Assembly: GCF_050958605.1 (NCBI RefSeq)
Contig: NZ_JBJHDO010000017.1
Span: 1 to 64,000, forward strand
Reading direction: 5' to 3'
From: G016756615 sp050958605
Lineage (GTDB): Bacteria > Pseudomonadota > Alphaproteobacteria > Rhizobiales > Rhizobiaceae
DNA: 64,000 nt
In this document: piece after piece, positions 18,806 through 27,987 of the stretch
How positions within the stretch are numbered: position 1 is the stretch's first letter
How the letters are laid out: every line of letters begins with the position of its first letter
Translations under genes and position numbers: made by a program
The notes under the pieces: generated by a model
What the model was told of the DNA's origin: nothing
The model's input: only the letters and a program-made list of their open reading frames with translations
The model's database searches: none

Positions 18806-19969
18806 ATGGATGCTTCCACCCGACTTGGTCAGGCCGTTCGCGGCCGCTGGGCCGTAGCCGCGATGTTCTTCGTGAACGGCTTCGTGACCGGCAGCTGGGC
18901 ACCGCAGATCCCGGTCTTCCTGACCCGTCTCGGCATCACCGAGTTCACCCTCGGCCTGCTGATCCTGCTGTTCGGCGTGGGCGCGCTGATCGCCATGCCG
19001 GTTTCGGGTTATCTCATGTCGCGTCACGGCTCGCGCCAGGTGACGCTCGGCTTCGGCTGCATCGTCGTCTTCGCATTGGTCCTCGTTGCACTTGCGCCCA
19101 ACGTGCTTGTGGCTGCCCTCACGTTGCTGATCTTCGGCGGCGTCATCGGCGCCATGGATGTCGCCATGAACGCTAATGCCGTGGCTGTCGAGAAGAAGCT
19201 GTCGCGCGCCGTCATGTCCTCCTCCCATGGTTTCTGGAGCCTGGGTGGCTTCACCGGTGGCGGCATCGGCGGTCTCGTAATCCAAAGCTACGGCCATCTC
19301 GCTCACGCCGTCGGCGTAAGCGTAATCGCGATTCTCATTCTGGCCGTCGCCGCCCGCCACCCTGTGACGGAGGACAAGCCGGTCGAGCACGAACACCATA
19401 AATTCTCCCTGCCCCGAACGGCGACCGTCTATCTGATCGGCGTCATGGCGCTGTTCTCCATGGTGCCGGAAGGCGCCGTGCTCGACTGGGCAGCCCTCTA
19501 CATGAAGCAGGATCTCGGCACCGATCTCGCCACCGCCGGTCTCGCCTATGCCTTTTTCTCCGGCGCCATGGCGCTTATGCGTTTTGCGGGCGACGGGGTG
19601 CGCAACCGCTTCGGCGCGGTGAAGACGATGCGGGTTTCCGTCCTTGTCGCGGCCGCCGGCATGTTCGTCGCGGCCCTCTCGCCTTCGCCGGTGCTGGCCA
19701 TCTGCGCCTTTGCCGTTTGCGGGCTGGGAATTGCCAATGTCGTTCCCATCATCTTCTCCGCTGGCGGGAACCAGCCCGGCATGTCGCCGGGCACCGGCAT
19801 GAGCGTCGTCACCACGATGGGCTATTCCGGCATCCTGCTGGCCCCGTCGGCCATCGGTTTCGCCGCCGAGCATGTAGGCTTCACGCCCGTCTTCATCACC
19901 CTGTCCGCGCTGCTCGTCGTGGTGAGCCTGATGGGCGGGCTCGTGCGCACGGCCGATTTCAAGGCGTGA
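18806..19969 (+). CDS. MFS transporter (YbjJ-like)
   Basis: This 387-residue, 12-helix major facilitator is predicted in the inner membrane. The first helix region FFVNGFVTGSWAPQIPVF and the loop SGYLMSRHGSRQV after helix 2 are typical of the YbjJ/FucP-like branch, whose substrates are mostly unknown. The internal VAMNANAVAVEKKLSR and SSSHGFWSLGGFTGGGIGG also match that branch. It is convergent with the LysR gene, and the two coding regions overlap by 11 bp at their 3' ends. Export of a sugar-like or small toxic compound is possible but unsupported. Confidence 0.85.
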   Translation: MDASTRLGQAVRGRWAVAAMFFVNGFVTGSWAPQIPVFLTRLGITEFTLGLLILLFGVGALIAMPVSGYLMSRHGSRQVTLGFGCIVVFALVLVALAPNVLVAALTLLIFGGVIGAMDVAMNANAVAVEKKLSRAVMSSSHGFWSLGGFTGGGIGGLVIQSYGHLAHAVGVSVIAILILAVAARHPVTEDKPVEHEHHKFSLPRTATVYLIGVMALFSMVPEGAVLDWAALYMKQDLGTDLATAGLAYAFFSGAMALMRFAGDGVRNRFGAVKTMRVSVLVAAAGMFVAALSPSPVLAICAFAVCGLGIANVVPIIFSAGGNQPGMSPGTGMSVVTTMGYSGILLAPSAIGFAAEHVGFTPVFITLSALLVVVSLMGGLVRTADFKA

Positions 19970-20855
19970 GGGCGTAGCGCTTCAGCTCAGAAAAGAGAAA
20001 ATCGGCCACACGCCGAATGCGCGGGCTCGTCCGCACGTCGCGATGCATGGCGAGCCACATCGGCAGACCCGGCAGGGCCAGGGCGGGCAACAACGGTTCG
20101 ACCGTGGGATCGCGGTCGACAAGCGACTTCTGCATGAAACCTATGCCGTTGCCGGCCCGCACGGCCTCCCAGGCGACGATTTGATTGTCCGTGCGAATGC
20201 GGAAGGCGTGGCGGTCGACAATGGTTCCCAGAATCGCGAAGCCGCGGATAATGTCGTCGCTCCGGTCGTAGCCGACAAGGTCGTGGCAAAGCAGGTCCTC
20301 TGCTCGTTCCGGCCGCCCCCGGCGGTCGAGATAGGCGCTGGCCGCGCAGACCGCCAACGGCAGGTCGGCGACCTTGCGCGCCACGAGCTCGTTCTGGACG
20401 GGCTTCACCATGCGCACGGCGATGTCGGCGTCCCGGCGGAGGAGATTTTCGACCAGGTTGGATGCGACGATCTCCACCTCGATGCCAGGTTCTTCCACGC
20501 CGAGGCGGGCAAGCATAGGCGGCAGAACATAGGCGGCGACGATCTCGCTGGCGGCGACGCGCACCGTGCCGGCGATGGTTTCCGCCGTTCCGAAGGCCAG
20601 CCGCGAAAATGCGGTGGCCTGCTCGCTGACGCCACGCCCGCGTTCCAGGAGCGCGGCACCACCGTCGGTCAGTTCATAACCTCTGCGGCCTCGCCGGAAC
20701 AGCGCGACGTCGAGGGTGGCTTCCAGCTCGGCGATGTGCCGCCCGATCGTCGGCTGGCTTGACGCGAGCCGCCTTGCGGCGCCGGAGAGACTGCCGGTTT
20801 CCGCAACCGCCACGAAACTCTTGATCAGGTTCCAGTCGAGATCAGCCATCGTCAT
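19959..20855 (-). CDS. LysR-family transcriptional regulator
   Basis: This 298-residue activator has an N-terminal winged helix-turn-helix (residues 5-65, with ETGSLSGAARRLASSQPTIG as the HTH) and a periplasmic-binding-protein-like effector domain (residues 90-290). It is divergent from the epimerase-like gene at 20953 with about 97 bp between the start codons, the classical arrangement for LysR control of a neighbour. An inverted repeat (ATTCAA at 20854-20859, TTGAAT at 20862-20867) overlaps its own start and could mediate autorepression. An ATG two codons downstream (20849) is an alternative start. The inducer is unknown. Confidence 0.92.
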   Translation of the reverse strand: MTMADLDWNLIKSFVAVAETGSLSGAARRLASSQPTIGRHIAELEATLDVALFRRGRRGYELTDGGAALLERGRGVSEQATAFSRLAFGTAETIAGTVRVAASEIVAAYVLPPMLARLGVEEPGIEVEIVASNLVENLLRRDADIAVRMVKPVQNELVARKVADLPLAVCAASAYLDRRGRPERAEDLLCHDLVGYDRSDDIIRGFAILGTIVDRHAFRIRTDNQIVAWEAVRAGNGIGFMQKSLVDRDPTVEPLLPALALPGLPMWLAMHRDVRTSPRIRRVADFLFSELKRYALTP

Positions 20856-20867
20856 TCAATTTTGAAT
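20854..20867. promoter_or_regulatory. Inverted repeat in the LysR/epimerase promoter region
   Basis: ATTCAA-TT-TTGAAT is a 6-bp dyad with a 2-bp spacer at the LysR start codon. It is shorter than a typical T-N11-A site, so it is a candidate only. Confidence 0.4.
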
Positions 20868-20952
20868 ATCAATCCGCCAACCTTAGGCGATTTCCATTCG
20901 GCCATAAAGGAACGATCTTCTGCCCGTCAATTCGCTCAGATGGAGACGAGAG

Positions 20953-21909
20953 ATGAAAACAGTGATCGTGCTTGGCGCTGCCGGCCGCATAGGCGATGCA
21001 GCGGCGCGCTCTTTTCTGGCCGCCGGCTGGCGGGTCAAGGGCCTTGTCCGGAACACCGGAGCCGGCCGGCTCCCGGCCGGCGTCGAACCGGTGAAAGGAG
21101 ACGCCGGCGAGAGGGCCGGGCTCATCGCGGCCTGCAAGGGCTCCGACGTGATCCTCAATGCGCTGAACCCGCTCTATACGGAATGGGCGGAGAAGGTGAT
21201 GCCGATGGCGGAGAACGTCGCCGCCGCCGCGGAAGATGCGGGGGCAATTCATATGTTGCCCGGCAATGTCTACAATTTCGGCTACGGCATCCCTGTCGGC
21301 GCCAATGAGGACACGCCCGAAATGCCCTCGACAGAGAAGGCAAGAATCCGCATCGCGATGGAAGGGCTTTTCCGCAAGGCTGCCGAGGAGCGCGGCGTGC
21401 GGACCATCGTGTTGCGCGCCGGCGATTTTTACGGAGGTTCCCGGCCGGGGAGCTGGCTCGACCTGATCATTCTCGCCAGGCTTCGCAAGGGCATCTTCAC
21501 CTGGGGCGGTCCCATGGACGTCCCGCATGCCTTCGCCTATCTGCCGGATCTCGGTCGCGCCTTCGTCGCGCTGGCCGAAAAGCGCCATGAGTTCGGGGCT
21601 TTCGAGCGCTTTCACTTCGCCGGGCACACGCTGAGCGGCAATCAAATGAAGCAGGCGACCGAGGCCGCTATCGAACGAGGGTTGGCAACCAGAACGGTTC
21701 CCTGGATCGCGCTCCGTGCGGCCGGGCTGGTCAGCCCCATGATGCGCGAAGTCGTCCGGATGTCCTATCTCTGGCGCACACCGCATTCGCTCGACGGCGG
21801 AAAGCTCGAGCAAGCCGTCGGCGAGCTGCCCGTCACCGACCCTGTCGAGGCCATCAGGCAATCGATTGCGGATCTCGCCCTGTGTGACGATAGCCGCATG
21901 GCGGCTTGA
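20953..21909 (+). CDS. NAD(P)-dependent epimerase/dehydratase family protein (atypical SDR)
   Basis: This 318-residue Rossmann-fold protein has the nucleotide-binding motif VLGAAGRIGDAAARSF near residue 6 and a later LPGNVYNFGYG segment corresponding to the active-site region, but lacks the classic YxxxK at the expected place, as in NmrA-like and atypical SDRs. Members of this group are often quinone or small-aldehyde reductases or redox sensors. It is divergent from LysR and likely its target. The ribosome-binding site is GGAGACGAGAG just before ATG. No substrate can be named. Confidence 0.85.
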   Translation: MKTVIVLGAAGRIGDAAARSFLAAGWRVKGLVRNTGAGRLPAGVEPVKGDAGERAGLIAACKGSDVILNALNPLYTEWAEKVMPMAENVAAAAEDAGAIHMLPGNVYNFGYGIPVGANEDTPEMPSTEKARIRIAMEGLFRKAAEERGVRTIVLRAGDFYGGSRPGSWLDLIILARLRKGIFTWGGPMDVPHAFAYLPDLGRAFVALAEKRHEFGAFERFHFAGHTLSGNQMKQATEAAIERGLATRTVPWIALRAAGLVSPMMREVVRMSYLWRTPHSLDGGKLEQAVGELPVTDPVEAIRQSIADLALCDDSRMAA

Positions 21910-21916
21910 ACGTTGG

Positions 21917-22075
21917 TCAGATGCGGCCGAGAAGGACGAGAATCAGCAGGACGACAAGGATGACGCCGACGATGCCGGACGGGCCGTAACCCCAGCCGCG
22001 CGAATAGGGCCATGCCGGTATCGCACCGAGCAGGATGAGGATGAGGATGATGATCAGTATTGTGCTGAGCGTCAT
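21917..22075 (-). CDS. DUF3309 small membrane protein
   Basis: This 52-residue protein consists of two hydrophobic helices (TILIIILILILLGAIPAW and GVILVVLLILVLLGRI) joined by a glycine-rich turn, SRGWGYGPSGI. The pattern is characteristic of DUF3309, short inner-membrane proteins widespread in proteobacteria with no known function, often stress-linked. The start at 22075 is favoured over a longer frame by a GGGGAG motif about eight bases upstream. It is convergent with the epimerase gene, 7 bp apart. Confidence 0.88.
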   Translation of the reverse strand: MTLSTILIIILILILLGAIPAWPYSRGWGYGPSGIVGVILVVLLILVLLGRI

Positions 22076-22215
22076 GGCTGCTCCCCTGGAAGGCTTCGGA
22101 TCAATGACAACAATGTCCAATGCCGGGGTTTGTTCCGCAGCCGTATCGAAAAGACGGCGAATGCCGAGCGCTTTCCGGATGTGAAATACATCCGGGCCGG
22201 CACTGGTTGTCTGTC

Positions 22216-25200
22216 CTACTCAGCCGCCTTGGGGAATGGCAACGCCGCGGCGACGGGCTCTTTCGCCTCGATATCCTCCTTGGCGCCGCGACGGAACAGC
22301 CGGCTCCACCAGCTTCTCCTGCCGGCGACGCGCTTGTCCCGCGTGAAGACCATTAGCATGGCCGGCGTCACCACCAGCGTGAGAAGCGTCGCGAAGGACA
22401 GGCCGAACACGATCGCCGAGGAAAGCGAGATCCACCATTGCGTCGACGGCGCGTTGATCGTCGTCTCGTGATGGAAAATCTCGAGACCCAGGCCGAAGGC
22501 GATCGGCAGCACGCCGAGAATCGCCGACAGCGCCGTCAGCACCACCGGCCGCGCCCGTTCCCGGCAGGTCTGGAGCACCGCATCGAGCTTGTTCGATCCC
22601 TCTTCGCGCAACCTGTCATAGGTGTCGATCAGCACGATGTTGTTGTTCACCACCACGCCGGCGAGCGCGATGACGCCGATACCGGACATGACCACGCCGA
22701 AGGGCTGCCCGGTGATCAACAGCCCGAGGAAAACCCCGATCGTCGACATGACCACGCAGGACAATACCAGCCATACGCTGGTGAACTTGTTGAACTGGGC
22801 AAGCAGCACGATGAAGATCAGGAAGATCGCCGCCCCGAAGGCCTTGGACAGGAAGTCCTGCGCGGCCTTGCTCTCCTCGTCCTCGCCGGCGAGCTTCCAG
22901 CGGATGGCGCCGAGGTCCTGCTTGGCCATCATCTCGTTGACCTGCGCCTGCACGGCCGCAGGCTGGTAGGAGCTGGCGATGTTGGCCTGAACGACGACGG
23001 TGCGCTGGCCGTCGATGCGGTTCAGCACGCCCACCCGCTGCTCGGGCTTGCGGTTGACGAAGTTCGAGATCGGCACCGAGCCCTGCGCCGTGACCACGCG
23101 CAACTGGTCGAGGGTCGCCAGCGTGCGACGGTCTTCCGGCAGGCGCAGGCGAATGTCGACGGCGTCGTCGGCACCCGCCGGGCGGTAGTCCGAAAGCTTC
23201 AGGCCGTTGGTGACGAGCTGCACCACGGATCCCACCGCGAAGGGGCTGATGCCGTATTGCGCGGCCTTGCCGCGATCGACCTCGATCGCCCAGTCCACGC
23301 CGGGCGGGGGCAGCCCGTCGGCGATGTCGATGACGCCGGGAATCTTGGCGAGTTCGGCCGCCACCTGTTTGGCCTTCTCGTTCAGCCCTTCCGGGTCGAC
23401 GGCGGAGAGGCGGAGCTGGATAGCCTTGCCGGTCGGCGGACCCGCTTCGGGCACCAGCACCTCGATATCGACGCCCGGCATGCCGGCCATGGCGGCGCGC
23501 AGGTCGTCCAGCACCTCGTGGGCCGGTTTGCGCTGACGCCAGTCGATGAACTCGTACTGGATGACGCCGACGACATCCTCCGCCACGTTGTTGGCGCTCC
23601 CGGTCGCCTTGCCGGCCCTGGTGTAGACGGACTTCACGCCCGGCCAGCCCAGGATCCGGTCCTCGGCGAGCTTCACCGCGAGGTCCATCTCGGCGAGCGA
23701 AAGATTGCCCCGCGCATGCACGTAGAGCAGCCCGTATTCCGGCTCGACATTCGGAAAGAATTCGACGCCGGAACCATATTTCGAATAGGCGAACTGGACG
23801 CCGACCAGCAGGCCGACGGTGAGCAGCAGCACCGTCTTCGGAAAGCGGACCGCCATCTTGACCGTCTTCATGTACCAGCCGTCGCGATGCTCCGGCTCCG
23901 GATGCGGCTTGCCGAAGATAGCGCCCAGCGTCGGAGTGAAGACCAGCGCATAGAGCATGGAGGCCGACAGCGTCACGATCAGGGTGATCGGCATGTATTT
24001 CATGAACTCGCCGACGATGCCCGGCCAGAAGAGCAGCGGCGAGAAAGCGGCGACGCGCGTCATCGTCGCGGCGATCACCGGACCAGCCATGCGCTTGGCG
24101 GCAAGCGCGTAGGCATCCTCCTTGTTCATGCCTTCCGACATGCGACGCTCTGCGAATTCGGTCACGATGATGGCGTCGTCCACCAGCATGCCGACCGCCA
24201 GGATCAGGCTGAACAGCACCACGATGTTGACCGTGTAGCCGGCCAGCGACAGCATCAATATGCCGAGCAGGAAGGAGGTGGGGATGGCCAGGCCGATCAG
24301 CATGGAGGCCCGTCCCGACAAGGAATAGAGGATGACGATGAAGACCAGGATGACTGCGATCATCACATGGTTCTGCAGATCGCTCAGCAACTGGCGGATC
24401 GTCGTCGACTTGTCCTGGCTGAAGGATACGACGGTGCCTTCGGGCAGGCGTTTGCCGAACTCGCTGGCCACGACCTTCACGGCGTCGACCGTCTCGACGA
24501 GATTGGCGCCGGTGCGCTTTTTCACCTCGATGGCGATGGCCGGCTTGCCGTCGAGCCGGGTGACGGTCTCGGCGTCCTTGTAGGTGGCGCGGATCGTGCC
24601 CAGGTCCCTGGCTCTCACCACCGCGTTCGGGGTCGCCACCACCGGCAGGTTCGCCACGTCCTCCGGCGTCTCGATCAGCGACGGCACCTTGACCGCATAG
24701 CGGCCTTCCGAGCCTTCGATATTGCCCGCCGCGACCAGACTGTTGCCGGCGACGACGCCCTGAATGAGCTGCTCCAGCCGCAGCCCGTAGGAATTCAGCT
24801 TCACGGGGTCGATGATGACCTCGACCAGATCCTCGCGCGCCCCCTGCAGGTCGGCCTCCAGAACGCCCGGCACTTCCTCGATGCGGTCACGCAGCTCGCG
24901 CGCGGCAGCCGTCAGCGCCCGCTCGGGCACATTGCCGGCGAGCGTCACCACGAGCACGGGGAATTCGGAGAGGTTGACCTCGTTGACTGTCGGCTCCTCC
25001 GCGTCCTGCGGGAGGTCGCGCTTGGCGTCCTGCACCTTGGCGCGCACGTCCTCCAGCGCCGTCGAAAGATCGGCGCCGGCATTGAACTCGATCAGCACGA
25101 AGCCGCCGCCCTGATAGGCTGAAGAGCGCATCTCCTTGACGTTGGAAAGGCTCTTCATGCGTGTCTCGACGGGCCTCAGAAGAAGCCGCTCGGAATCCTC

Positions 25201-25368
25201 CGGCGAGATGCCCTGATAGACGAGGCTCACATAGATGATCGGGATCTGGATATCGGGCTCGGCTTCCTTGGGGATCGACTGATACGCCAGCGCGCCGGCG
25301 ATCAGGAAGAACACCATGATGGACAGCGTGAGACGTGCGTTCCGGATCGCAACGCGGACGATATCCAT
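22216..25368 (-). CDS. RND efflux transporter permease (AcrB/HAE superfamily)
   Basis: This 1050-residue inner-membrane proton antiporter is the pump of a tripartite efflux system. It has the usual 12 helices with two large periplasmic loops: helix 1 at IMVFFLIAGALAYQSIP, the helix 4 proton-relay pair in VGMLVDDAIIVTE, and helix 10-12 motifs VVVNNNIVLIDTYDR. The true start is ATG 25368 (MDIVRVAIRNARLTLS); a longer open frame upstream is only the shadow of the adaptor gene. Start and adaptor stop overlap by one base. No outer-membrane factor gene is nearby, so it probably uses a shared TolC-like protein. Substrates are unknown. Confidence 0.93.
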   Translation of the reverse strand: MDIVRVAIRNARLTLSIMVFFLIAGALAYQSIPKEAEPDIQIPIIYVSLVYQGISPEDSERLLLRPVETRMKSLSNVKEMRSSAYQGGGFVLIEFNAGADLSTALEDVRAKVQDAKRDLPQDAEEPTVNEVNLSEFPVLVVTLAGNVPERALTAAARELRDRIEEVPGVLEADLQGAREDLVEVIIDPVKLNSYGLRLEQLIQGVVAGNSLVAAGNIEGSEGRYAVKVPSLIETPEDVANLPVVATPNAVVRARDLGTIRATYKDAETVTRLDGKPAIAIEVKKRTGANLVETVDAVKVVASEFGKRLPEGTVVSFSQDKSTTIRQLLSDLQNHVMIAVILVFIVILYSLSGRASMLIGLAIPTSFLLGILMLSLAGYTVNIVVLFSLILAVGMLVDDAIIVTEFAERRMSEGMNKEDAYALAAKRMAGPVIAATMTRVAAFSPLLFWPGIVGEFMKYMPITLIVTLSASMLYALVFTPTLGAIFGKPHPEPEHRDGWYMKTVKMAVRFPKTVLLLTVGLLVGVQFAYSKYGSGVEFFPNVEPEYGLLYVHARGNLSLAEMDLAVKLAEDRILGWPGVKSVYTRAGKATGSANNVAEDVVGVIQYEFIDWRQRKPAHEVLDDLRAAMAGMPGVDIEVLVPEAGPPTGKAIQLRLSAVDPEGLNEKAKQVAAELAKIPGVIDIADGLPPPGVDWAIEVDRGKAAQYGISPFAVGSVVQLVTNGLKLSDYRPAGADDAVDIRLRLPEDRRTLATLDQLRVVTAQGSVPISNFVNRKPEQRVGVLNRIDGQRTVVVQANIASSYQPAAVQAQVNEMMAKQDLGAIRWKLAGEDEESKAAQDFLSKAFGAAIFLIFIVLLAQFNKFTSVWLVLSCVVMSTIGVFLGLLITGQPFGVVMSGIGVIALAGVVVNNNIVLIDTYDRLREEGSNKLDAVLQTCRERARPVVLTALSAILGVLPIAFGLGLEIFHHETTINAPSTQWWISLSSAIVFGLSFATLLTLVVTPAMLMVFTRDKRVAGRRSWWSRLFRRGAKEDIEAKEPVAAALPFPKAAE

Positions 25369-26501
25369 CAGAGCGCCCCGTCGCTGCTGCTGCTCACCAG
25401 CCGCTTGATGATCTCCGGATCGGCTTCCTGCGCGTTCACCACGTCGCCTTCGGTGACGAGATCCTGGCCCGCCACGATGATTCGAGCATCGGCCGGAATG
25501 CCCCCGAGCACGAGGCCTCTGGGCGTGTCGTCGACGAGATCGATCGGGTAAAAGGCGACCTTGTTGTCCGGGCCGACTGCGCGAATGCCGAGATCGCCGC
25601 TGACACTGAGCGTCACCACCGAACGCGGTAGCGCGACGGCCTCCACCGGCTGGCTGCGCAGGATGATCTCGGCCGTCATGCCGGCCGGTATGGCGCGTTC
25701 GGGGTTGGGGATCGCGACTTCGACGCGGAAGGTTCGCGTCGCCGCCGAGGCATCCTGGCTGATGTAGCGCAGCGTGCCCTTGACCTTTTCGCCGTTGACG
25801 AGATGGACTTCCGCTTCCTCGCCCTTGCGCAGCTGGCGCAGATCCCGCTCGCTGACCTCGCCCACCCCGATGATCGGATCGAGCTTGAGGATCGTCGCGA
25901 CCGATGCGCCCTGCATGATCATGGATCCTAGCTCGACGTCGACGCGGTCGACCAGACCATCGAATGGAGCGCGCACCTCGTTGCGGGCGAGCTCGGCGCT
26001 GGCCGCCTCGAATTGCGACTTGGCCGTGGCGAGCGCGGAGCGGGCGATCTCGAGCTGCAGTTTGGGGGTGCTGCCGGTCTTGGCGAGCCGCTCCGCGGCG
26101 TCCCATTCGGCCTGACGCTGGGCGAGCACCGCCCGGGCCATCTCCACGGCGGCGGTCTTCTCCTCGGCGGCGAGCATCAGGATGAGGTCGCCCGCCTTGA
26201 CCCTGTCACCTTGTTTCACCGGCAGCCTGTCGATGATGCCGCCAGCGCGCACGGCAAGCGTGGCGCGTTGGTCGGCCTCGGTCTGGCCGGAGATGCGGAT
26301 CGCCCTGGCGTGCATGATACGCGGCGGCGTCGCGACGGCGACGGTCCTCGTCACCGGCTTCGGTTCTTCGGCCGCGGCAGCCTTGGCTTCCGCTTCGGCC
26401 TGGGCACTGCCCACAGAGGAGAATTTGCCAGTAGCAATCCAGGCAGCAAAACCGATCGTCACGGCGAGTGCCGCAAACTTGTGGAACCTGATCTTCGACA
26501 T
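25368..26501 (-). CDS. RND efflux periplasmic adaptor (membrane fusion protein)
   Basis: This 377-residue HlyD/AcrA-type adaptor joins the RND pump to an outer-membrane channel. An N-terminal anchor (FAALAVTIGFAAWIATG) is followed by an Ala/Glu-rich linker, the split lipoyl domain (AGGIIDRLPVKQGDRVKAGD and NEVRAPFDGLVDRVDVELGS), a helical hairpin between them, and beta-barrel and membrane-proximal domains. The start at 26501 (MSKIRFHKF) gives a clean anchor; an open frame upstream to 26591 seems too long. It is first in a two-gene operon with the pump. Confidence 0.92.
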   Translation of the reverse strand: MSKIRFHKFAALAVTIGFAAWIATGKFSSVGSAQAEAEAKAAAAEEPKPVTRTVAVATPPRIMHARAIRISGQTEADQRATLAVRAGGIIDRLPVKQGDRVKAGDLILMLAAEEKTAAVEMARAVLAQRQAEWDAAERLAKTGSTPKLQLEIARSALATAKSQFEAASAELARNEVRAPFDGLVDRVDVELGSMIMQGASVATILKLDPIIGVGEVSERDLRQLRKGEEAEVHLVNGEKVKGTLRYISQDASAATRTFRVEVAIPNPERAIPAGMTAEIILRSQPVEAVALPRSVVTLSVSGDLGIRAVGPDNKVAFYPIDLVDDTPRGLVLGGIPADARIIVAGQDLVTEGDVVNAQEADPEIIKRLVSSSSDGAL

Positions 26502-26862
26502 GCGTCGTTTTCCCAACCCCGGCCCCGTCCAGACCGCTTTCCCCTGCGTCAGGCGCGAGCTCGATATGGGCGCGCGCAATAGCGTCTTCAATCTTGTTCA
26601 ATCGTTTTATTTTCCGCATGCGGCGCGGAGCGGCGTCTTCTACCCTAAAGTCAACCCGCAAAATAGTCGGAAATGCGTCGCGCATGGCGCCGTGCCGCTA
26701 TCAGTGCCGCGCCCGACGCCTTGGCCCCTTGCCCGCATTGGGAAAGGTCGCATGGCAGCAGGCGTCAGCAGTGTTGCTGCGGCTCTCACGCAAAAGCGAT
26801 TTCCCGAAGACGGAAGCGGGGACGCTACAGCAGGTATCCGGTCGTGATCGATGACGTCGACA
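26502..26862. other. Intergenic region upstream of the RND operon
   Basis: These 361 bases hold no recognisable gene. An AT-richer stretch at about 26585-26625 includes the direct repeat TTCAATC-TTG-TTCAATC (26587-26603), a possible regulator site for the efflux operon transcribed leftward. No regulator gene adjoins it. Confidence 0.45.
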
Positions 26863-27987
26863 TCATCCGCCCCGCGCCGCGGCAGGCTTCTGCCGTGTCG
26901 CCAGGAACTCGCGGACCCGCGTGCCGAGTCTGGCTCCGGCTTTCGGCATCAGGCCGGGCGCCAGCATGTCGGAGAGGTCGAGGGTCGGCTCGCAGCCGAC
27001 CTTATCGAAATGCTCCTCCAGCCAATCGCTGGCGGCGGAGCGGCCGAGATCGCGCAGATATTCCAGGAAAGCCCATTCGGCATTGAGCTTCGACGAGGCC
27101 GAGAGGTCCCTGAAGGCTTCGTCGGCGTCGATCCGGTGCATGCGAATGTCGCGATATTCGCCGTGCTGGATCTGGCCGGCGCGGATCAGCTCCTTGATGA
27201 AGGCGATCGAACGGAATTCGCGCAGCAGCGCCGAGTTGAAGGTGATCTCGTCGATGCGGTTCTGGATCTCGTTGGCGGTCTTCGGCACGCCCTCGCGGGT
27301 GACCGGATTGATCTGGACGAGGAGCACATCTTCGGTCGGACTGGCGTAGAAGAACGGATAAAGCGCGGGATTGCCGCCATAGCCTCCGTCCCAGTATGGC
27401 GCGCCATCGATCTCCACCGCCTGGAATATCTGCGGCAGGCAGGCCGACGCCATGACGACGTCGGCCGTCATCTCCGCCGTCTCGAAGACCCTGAGCTGGC
27501 CCGTCTCGACATTGGTCGCCGAAACGAAGAGCTTCATGTCATGGCAGGAACGCACCCGGTCAAAATCGATCTCGGCCTCGACGACGTCGCGCAGCGGATT
27601 GAGGTTGAACGGATTGGCGGCATAGGGCGAGAACAGCCGCGACATGGCGTCGAACCAGAGATAACCAGGTGTGTTCTCGATCGACCAGTTACCCCAGGCG
27701 ATGTCCCAGGGCAGGCGCTGCACGGGGCTGAAACGGCCGGTGCGGCCGACAGCGCGCCAGAAATCCTCGAGCTTGCGCCTAGCACCCTCGGCTCCGCCGC
27801 GCACGTGCCCGTCGGCAAGCGCCACCGCGTTCATGGCCCCGGCGCTCGTGCCGGAAACAGCCTTGATGCCGAGGCGGCCATCCTCGAGCAGCCGGTCGAG
27901 CACGCCCCAGGAGAAAGCGCCGTGCGAGCCGCCACCCTGAAGCGCGATGTTGATCGGCTTTCGGCTCTCTCCGTTCTCTGAACTCAT
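26863..27987 (-). CDS. Patatin-like phospholipase family protein
   Basis: This 374-residue serine hydrolase of the patatin/RssA type shows the oxyanion glycines (ALQGGGSHGAFSWGVLD, residues about 14-30), the nucleophile motif GTSAG and the catalytic aspartate in WDGGYGGNP. It lacks a signal peptide, so it should act in the cytoplasm or on the inner leaflet. Its start lies within the stop codon of the upstream 3-hydroxybutyrate dehydrogenase gene (ATGA), showing tight coupling. The pairing suggests a role in polyhydroxybutyrate or lipid turnover, but that is inference. Confidence 0.92.
   Translation of the reverse strand: MSSENGESRKPINIALQGGGSHGAFSWGVLDRLLEDGRLGIKAVSGTSAGAMNAVALADGHVRGGAEGARRKLEDFWRAVGRTGRFSPVQRLPWDIAWGNWSIENTPGYLWFDAMSRLFSPYAANPFNLNPLRDVVEAEIDFDRVRSCHDMKLFVSATNVETGQLRVFETAEMTADVVMASACLPQIFQAVEIDGAPYWDGGYGGNPALYPFFYASPTEDVLLVQINPVTREGVPKTANEIQNRIDEITFNSALLREFRSIAFIKELIRAGQIQHGEYRDIRMHRIDADEAFRDLSASSKLNAEWAFLEYLRDLGRSAASDWLEEHFDKVGCEPTLDLSDMLAPGLMPKAGARLGTRVREFLATRQKPAAARGG

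Noticed and set aside
22438..25122. An 894-codon plus-strand frame opposite the RND pump
   Set aside because: Antisense shadow with His/Arg/Asp/Gly bias and no fold; the pump frame has all RND signatures.
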